Shown here in pieces: positions 59,529 through 64,000 of a stretch of 64,000 bases of DNA; position 1 is the first letter of the stretch, and each line of letters starts with the position of its first letter. Where the stretch lies: positions 1,736,001 to 1,800,000 of the forward strand of contig NZ_JAJFZL010000001.1 of assembly GCF_020733635.1 (NCBI RefSeq), given 5' to 3'. The notes beneath the pieces were generated by a model that saw only the letters and a list, made by a program, of their open reading frames with translations, had not been told where the DNA came from and did not search any database. Origin of the DNA: Nocardia spumae. Its GTDB lineage: Bacteria; Actinomycetota; Actinomycetes; Mycobacteriales; Mycobacteriaceae. Position numbers and translations under genes: made by a program.

Positions 59529-60827
59529 TCACACGCTGCTGTGCTGTTCGGCGCGCTGCCCGAGCAGTACCGGCAGGCGGCTGTAACCGTGCAGTGTGAA
59601 CAGTGGACGGCGTTCCGGAACCCCGGCCAGCACCAGATTCGGGAACCGTTCGAACAGCGACTGCAGCGCGTAGGTGCCCTCCATCCGGGCCAGGCTGGCG
59701 CCCAGGCAGACGTGAATACCGCTGGAGAAGGTCAGATGATCCTTCGCGTTGGCGCGGGTGACGTCGAACGTGTGCGGATCGGTGAACACCTTCGGATCGC
59801 GATTGGCTCCGGCCAGTGAGACGACGACGGTACTGCCCTTGCGCACGTGCGTCCCCGCGAGTTCGACATCGCGCCCGGCGATGCGCCCGGTGTTCTGAAC
59901 CGGCGCGTCGAAACGCAGAATCTCCTCGATCGCGTTGGGCCACAACTGCGGATCGGCGAGCAACCGGTCGAGCTGTGCGCGATGGTTCACCAGCTGGACG
60001 ACGCCGTTGCTGATCAGGTTGACCGTGGTCTCGAAGCCGGCGCCCATCAGCAGAGTGGCCGAGGCCTTCAACTCGCGGTCGTCCAGATCCCCCGAGGCCA
60101 CCAGGCCGGACAGGATGTCCTCGCCCGGATCTCGCCGTAGCCGCGCGATATGCGCGTCGAGGTACCGGTCCATCTCCACGATGGCGGCCGAGGCGTCGCG
60201 GGTGGTACGCCAGCTGATACCGATGTCCAGCATCGGAGATACGGCGTCACCCCAGGCCAGGAAGCGGCTGCGGTCGGCATCGGGGAAGCCCAGCATCTCG
60301 GAGATGATCGCGATGGGCACCTGCGCCGCGAAGTCCGCCACCAGATCCGCCGAACCGCCGGAGGGCAGCGCGTCGAGCAGTTCCGCCGTCACCGATTCGA
60401 CGCGATCGCGCAGCCGGGCGATCGCGCGCGGAGTGAACGCCGAGGCCACCGGCTTACGCATCCGGGTGTGATCCGGTGGATTGATCACCAGCATCGAGGG
60501 CGGCTGCACCGGATTGGGCGGCAACTGCGCCCGATCCGCGAGTGGGCGCAGCCGTTCGGGCACGAAACCCTCGGCCGCCGCGACGCCGAAGGTGCTGTCG
60601 CGCAGCACGGTCCGGACCAGTTCGTGATCGGCGGTCGCCCAGCCGAACGGGGAACGCACGATCCGGCCCTGCGCGCGCAACGACTCCAGCAGCGGTATCG
60701 GATCCCGCACCGCGGCCGGGCTCGACATCAGTCGGGCCAGGGTTTCGCCGCGACGCGCGTAGGTCTTGAGGGCCAGCCGCGGTGTGCCCTGTACCAGTAA
60801 CCATCGAACCCAGTGCTGCGGCTTCAT
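59529..60827 (-). CDS. Cytochrome P450
   Basis: The protein has 432 residues from ATG 60827, chosen because GGGG lies 6 nt upstream; the ATG at 60833 is alternative. P450 motifs are complete: I-helix LLMGAGFETTVN (acid-alcohol-like Glu-Thr), EEILRFD (ExxR) and heme-binding FSSGIHVCLGASLAR with its Cys ligand. The N-terminus (RDPIPLLESLR, LVINPPDHTRMRKPVASAF) is that of soluble actinobacterial P450s and may be CYP140-like, although this is from memory. No ferredoxin or reductase gene is adjacent. Substrate unknown. Confidence 0.9.
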   Translation of the reverse strand: MKPQHWVRWLLVQGTPRLALKTYARRGETLARLMSSPAAVRDPIPLLESLRAQGRIVRSPFGWATADHELVRTVLRDSTFGVAAAEGFVPERLRPLADRAQLPPNPVQPPSMLVINPPDHTRMRKPVASAFTPRAIARLRDRVESVTAELLDALPSGGSADLVADFAAQVPIAIISEMLGFPDADRSRFLAWGDAVSPMLDIGISWRTTRDASAAIVEMDRYLDAHIARLRRDPGEDILSGLVASGDLDDRELKASATLLMGAGFETTVNLISNGVVQLVNHRAQLDRLLADPQLWPNAIEEILRFDAPVQNTGRIAGRDVELAGTHVRKGSTVVVSLAGANRDPKVFTDPHTFDVTRANAKDHLTFSSGIHVCLGASLARMEGTYALQSLFERFPNLVLAGVPERRPLFTLHGYSRLPVLLGQRAEQHSSV

Positions 60828-60931
60828 CGCCATCCCCGTTCGTAGTCCGGTTCTCGGTCTCCACAGTACGGAGACCGGGCCGGCCCGGAAACGGTCCGCG
60901 GGTGGATCGCACCCCATACCGGGGTAGGAGA

Positions 60932-61648
60932 TCAGCCGCGGCGGGCCGTCACCCGCTCGATGTCCACCCGATGTTCCAGTTTCGCCGGGTCCGGCGCGGT
61001 GACCTGTACCAGCGAGGCGCCGGCCGCGTACACCGCGAGCAGGCCGTCGATCAGCTGGGCGGCGGTATCCCACGGCGTCGTGGACAGCACCCGGTCGCCC
61101 GCGCCGAATCCCTGGCGCTCGGCCGAAGCGCGCGCCGCGGCCACGGTCTCGGCGACGGAGGCCCCGTCGAGGGCGGGCCCCGCGCCCGACGGGGTGAACT
61201 GGTCACCGTGACCGCGCACCGAGGTCGCGAAGTCGGTGATCCCGACCGGCAGATCGGCGACGGGCAGGCCCATCGGATCCAGCGACAGGGCCGCCACCTC
61301 CGCGATATCGCCGGTCTCGTCGATGCGGGCCGCCGATACCAGGGCGAGTTCGGCATCGGCGTCGGGGGCCAGGACCACCTCGGTGCCGGCCCACCAGCAA
61401 CCCAGCAGGACCGCCGCGGTCTGCCAGTGCGCGGGCAGCAGCACCGACACCCGGGCCCCCGGGGCCAGGCCGAATTCGTCGCGAATCATGTTGGCGGTCT
61501 TGGCCGCCCAGTTGGCCAGGGTCAGACCGGACAGTTCGATCCGGGCGCCGGTGCCGTCGTCGTAGTGGGTGATCCGTGGTGCGGCGGGTTCGCGCGCCAG
61601 GATCGGACCGAGCAGGGCATCGGTCAGAGTGTCGTTCAGTTCACGCAT
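60932..61648 (-). CDS. TIGR03089 family protein (N-terminal AMP-ligase homologue)
   Basis: The 238-residue protein resembles only the first lobe of acyl-adenylate ligases (TLANWAAKTANMIRDEFGLA, RVSVLLPAHWQTAAVLLGCW) and lacks the phosphate-binding loop and the C-terminal domain. The combination of this protein with an LCP transferase and rmlD matches mycobacterial Rv3268-Rv3266c. Its start overlaps the LCP stop by 13 nt, so translation is coupled. Function is unknown; a role in cell-envelope assembly is inferred from context only. Confidence 0.85.
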   Translation of the reverse strand: MRELNDTLTDALLGPILAREPAAPRITHYDDGTGARIELSGLTLANWAAKTANMIRDEFGLAPGARVSVLLPAHWQTAAVLLGCWWAGTEVVLAPDADAELALVSAARIDETGDIAEVAALSLDPMGLPVADLPVGITDFATSVRGHGDQFTPSGAGPALDGASVAETVAAARASAERQGFGAGDRVLSTTPWDTAAQLIDGLLAVYAAGASLVQVTAPDPAKLEHRVDIERVTARRG

Positions 61649-63195
61649 TTCGGTCCGTTCTGGCCGGCGTCGATGGGAGGCGCGGGCGGCACCGGTGTCG
61701 GGGTGCCCGAGGACGACGAGGTTCCCGACAGATCGAACAGACTGCCGGCCGCCGAGCCCGGACCAGAGTAGTCATCGGCCAGGACCACCCGCACCGCACC
61801 CTCCTGCGCCCCGGGGTCGGCGATCACGGTCAGTCCGCCCAGCGCCTCGGCGACGGCCTTCGCACCGGGATCGGAGGTCGACGCCGCCAGGACCCGGCTG
61901 CTGCGCACCGGCGCACCGTCCCAGTTGGCCACGGTCCCGGTGTGAAAGCCCTTGGCGGTCAGTGCCTGCGCCACCTGCCCGGCCAGACCCCCGGTCCCGG
62001 CGGCGTTGTAGACGTCGGCGCTCACCGAGCTCGGCGCCACCGTGGCATCGTCGCTGTGCTGCTCGTCCGCCCGGCCACCCACTGCCGCCGCCACGAAGGA
62101 TCTGACCGATTTCGGATCGACCTTCACCACGGATTCGCCGTCGGCGGTGCTGCCGTTGAGGTCCTGCACCGGGATGGTTTCGAAATTCACTTTCCCGCCC
62201 GACAGGTCCTGCAGCTGATGCATGAACGCCACCACATCCCAGTCCTCGTCGAGCACGATGGTGCGGCCGACGGCATCGCCGAGCTCACGCAATTTACCGG
62301 GATTGGCCAGGATCCGGGCGTTCAACGCCTGATTCACCAGCGATGCCATGAACACCTGCTGGCGCACGATCCGATCCAGATCCCCGCGCTGCAGATCGTG
62401 CCGCTGACGGACGAAACTCAGGGCTTGCTGACCGTCGAGCCGTTGCTCCCCGGCCGGGAACTCCGCACCCGACAGCGGTTCGTCCACCGCATCGTTCAGG
62501 CACACCTGGACCCCGCCCACGGCGTCGGTGAGCAGGACGAATCCGAGCAGGCCGACCTCGGCGTAGTGGTCGACGGTGATGCCGGTGAGACCGGCGACGC
62601 TCTTGATCAGCGCCTGCCGGCCCGCCTGGGTGGACTTCTCCTCTACCTGGGAGTCCGACAGTCCTTGATTCGCCAGCTTCTGGCGCGCGTTCTCCTTGGT
62701 GACGCCGTAGGCGGAGTTGATCTTGCCTTTGCCGATGCCCGGAATATCGACATACGAATCCCGCGGGATCGAGATCGCCGTGGCCGAGCGGCCGTCGTTG
62801 GGTACCCGGACCAGCACGATGGTGTCGGTGTTGGTGCCGACCTCGTCACCGGCGTGCAGCATGGCCCGCTCTCGATCGCTGAGCGGATTGCCGTGGGCGT
62901 CGGTCCTGCTGTCGATACCCACCATCAGGATGTCGACCGCGCCGTCGTGGCCCCCGCCCAGCCCGAGGTTGCCGATGCGCTCGATACCCGAGATCAGGCT
63001 GTCCACACTGTGCCAGCCGAATCCGGTGACGATGAACACCACGGCCGCGGCGGCGGTGGCGAGTAGCCGTCCGGGCCGGTTCACCCCGGACGTCGCGGCC
63101 GGGCGCGCGCCACGAGCACGCGGGATACGGCCGCCGGGCAGTGGTGCACCGGTACCACGCGGACGCGGTGACGATGCCCTCCTGTTCTGCGGCAC
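61636..63195 (-). CDS. LytR-CpsA-Psr family glycopolymer transferase with LytR C-terminal domain
   Basis: The protein has 519 residues from GTG 63195, chosen for AAGGAAG 5 nt upstream; a longer frame to 63255 exists. A basic Pro/Arg-rich cytoplasmic tail and one membrane span (LLATAAAAVVFIVTGFGW) precede the LCP catalytic domain: DILMVGIDSRTD, Arg-rich ISIPRDSYVDIPG, GKINSAYG and VRQRHDLQRGDLDRIVRQQ. A LytR C-terminal domain (VSADVYNAAGTGGLAGQVA) follows. LCP enzymes attach arabinogalactan or other glycopolymers to peptidoglycan; this locus matches the rmlD-linked mycobacterial Lcp1 (Rv3267). Confidence 0.9.
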   Translation of the reverse strand: MPQNRRASSPRPRGTGAPLPGGRIPRARGARPAATSGVNRPGRLLATAAAAVVFIVTGFGWHSVDSLISGIERIGNLGLGGGHDGAVDILMVGIDSRTDAHGNPLSDRERAMLHAGDEVGTNTDTIVLVRVPNDGRSATAISIPRDSYVDIPGIGKGKINSAYGVTKENARQKLANQGLSDSQVEEKSTQAGRQALIKSVAGLTGITVDHYAEVGLLGFVLLTDAVGGVQVCLNDAVDEPLSGAEFPAGEQRLDGQQALSFVRQRHDLQRGDLDRIVRQQVFMASLVNQALNARILANPGKLRELGDAVGRTIVLDEDWDVVAFMHQLQDLSGGKVNFETIPVQDLNGSTADGESVVKVDPKSVRSFVAAAVGGRADEQHSDDATVAPSSVSADVYNAAGTGGLAGQVAQALTAKGFHTGTVANWDGAPVRSSRVLAASTSDPGAKAVAEALGGLTVIADPGAQEGAVRVVLADDYSGPGSAAGSLFDLSGTSSSSGTPTPVPPAPPIDAGQNGPKCVN

Positions 63196-63406
63196 TTCGT
63201 CTTCCTTCTCCACTGTCGATCGACCCCCGTTCGAGAACCCGGGCCACGCGGACACGCACCGACCGTGCCGGCGGGGCGTGTACTACGTCGCGAGGGATAT
63301 CGCATCCCGACCGGCGGCGTAGGTGTGGGTTCCCGAATCCGAGGCTATCCAACCCGGCCGCCCGCACCGCTGAACCGCTGTTGGCGTGGCGTGCCAGACT
63401 TGCCGC

Positions 63407-64000
63407 GTGAGCCTTGCTTCTCCGTCCCGAATCGTTGTCGTCGGCGCCGGTGGGCAACTCGGCCGCGCCCTGGCCTCCCGCGCACCGGAGGCGGTGATGC
63501 TGCGACGTGCCGATCTCGATATCACCGACCCCGGCGCGGTGCGCGCGGCCCTGCGTCCCGGCGATGTCGTGATCAACTGCGCCGCCTACACCGCGGTCGA
63601 TGCCGCCGAGTCCGACCCCGACGCGGCCTTCGCCGGTAATGCCACCGGGCCCGGTGTCCTGGCCGCCGGCTGCCGGGAAGCGGGGGCGCGGCTGATCCAC
63701 ATCTCCACCGACTACGTCTTCGACGGCACCGCGGACCGTCCCTACGAACCGGATGACCCGACCGCCCCGACCTCGGTCTACGGACGTACCAAACTGGCCG
63801 GTGAACAGGCGGTATCGCAGTCCCATCCGGATGCGACGATCGTGCGCACGGCCTGGGTGTACACCGGCGACCACGGTGATTTCGTCGCGACCATGCGCCG
63901 GTTGGCGGCAGGGGACGATCCGGTATCGGTGGTCGACGATCAGATCGGCTCGCCCACCTACGCGCCCGACCTCGCCGACGCGGTGCTGGAAGTCGTTGCC
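63407..64000 (+). CDS. rmlD: dTDP-4-dehydrorhamnose reductase, 5' part
   Basis: The gene starts at GTG 63407 and runs off the right edge; 198 residues are visible. The NAD(P)-binding GAGGQLGRALAS is followed by NCAAYTAVDAAESD, STDYVFDGT and YGRTKLAGEQ, the catalytic Tyr-Lys pair of RmlD. It makes dTDP-L-rhamnose, the linker sugar of arabinogalactan. It is divergent from the LCP gene with a 211-bp shared promoter region, the same arrangement as Rv3266c/Rv3267. Confidence 0.93.
   Translation, partial: MSLASPSRIVVVGAGGQLGRALASRAPEAVMLRRADLDITDPGAVRAALRPGDVVINCAAYTAVDAAESDPDAAFAGNATGPGVLAAGCREAGARLIHISTDYVFDGTADRPYEPDDPTAPTSVYGRTKLAGEQAVSQSHPDATIVRTAWVYTGDHGDFVATMRRLAAGDDPVSVVDDQIGSPTYAPDLADAVLEVVA

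Overview
The window is high-GC actinobacterial DNA. It most resembles a Nocardia-type member of the Mycobacteriales. The evidence is a mycobacterial-style gene repertoire: a tandem Rv0194-like ABC exporter, an MptpB-like phosphatase, ESX accessory proteins including EspG, paired FadE-type acyl-CoA dehydrogenases, and a rmlD / LytR-CpsA-Psr / TIGR03089 block arranged as in mycobacteria around Rv3266c-Rv3268. GTG and TTG starts are common and 4-nt ATGA overlaps are frequent. I see no rRNA, tRNA, CRISPR array, insertion sequence or integrase. Species assignment is inference.

Layout. 1-4.0 kb: 3' side missing from a double ABC exporter, then a StyA-like flavoprotein. 4.2-9.1 kb: an ATPase-LuxR regulator and a three-gene coupled operon (EcsC-like protein, ABC ATPase with eroded motifs, ABC-2 permease). 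9.3-16.7 kb: AraC/VOC pair, glutathionyl-hydroquinone-reductase-type enzyme, enoyl-CoA hydratase, a half-length acyl-adenylate ligase homologue, ptpB-like phosphatase, a TetR-like protein and a fold-type III PLP enzyme. 16.7-20 kb: a large homologue of the TM0106 RecB-nuclease/SF1-helicase family whose catalytic motifs look lost. 20.1-23.9 kb: hydrolase, ESX-type WXG/PPE-like proteins, EspG and a gamma carbonic anhydrase. 24-33.6 kb: housekeeping and lipid genes (phosphoribosyltransferase, nitrilase, DEAD-box helicase, methyltransferase, two acyl-CoA dehydrogenases), a lipoprotein, a small membrane protein, GNAT and SnoaL-like proteins.

33.6-40 kb: a flavin monooxygenase and its divergent TetR regulator share two perfect TGTAC-N3-GTACA palindromes. 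A TauD dioxygenase / CaiB CoA-transferase / HMG-CoA-lyase operon follows, then endonuclease IV. 40.2-45.6 kb: Ser/Thr kinase, PAP2 phosphatase and a MacB-like ABC pair. 45.7-57 kb is the most system-like part: a minus-strand, translationally coupled operon of SWIM-DUF5691 fusion, MoxR ATPase, DUF5682 and VWA proteins, divergent from an SMC/Rad50-like ATPase with an overlapping small helical partner, with two inverted repeats between the units. 57-64 kb: YchJ, SelT/W-like protein, carboxylesterase, P450, TIGR03089, LCP transferase and the start of rmlD.

The best candidate for an undescribed system is the 46.4-57.0 kb block. Several proteins elsewhere look like pseudoenzymes (AMP ligase, TM0106-like protein, EcsC-linked ABC ATPase). 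All family assignments come from reading motifs by eye and were not checked by a database search.
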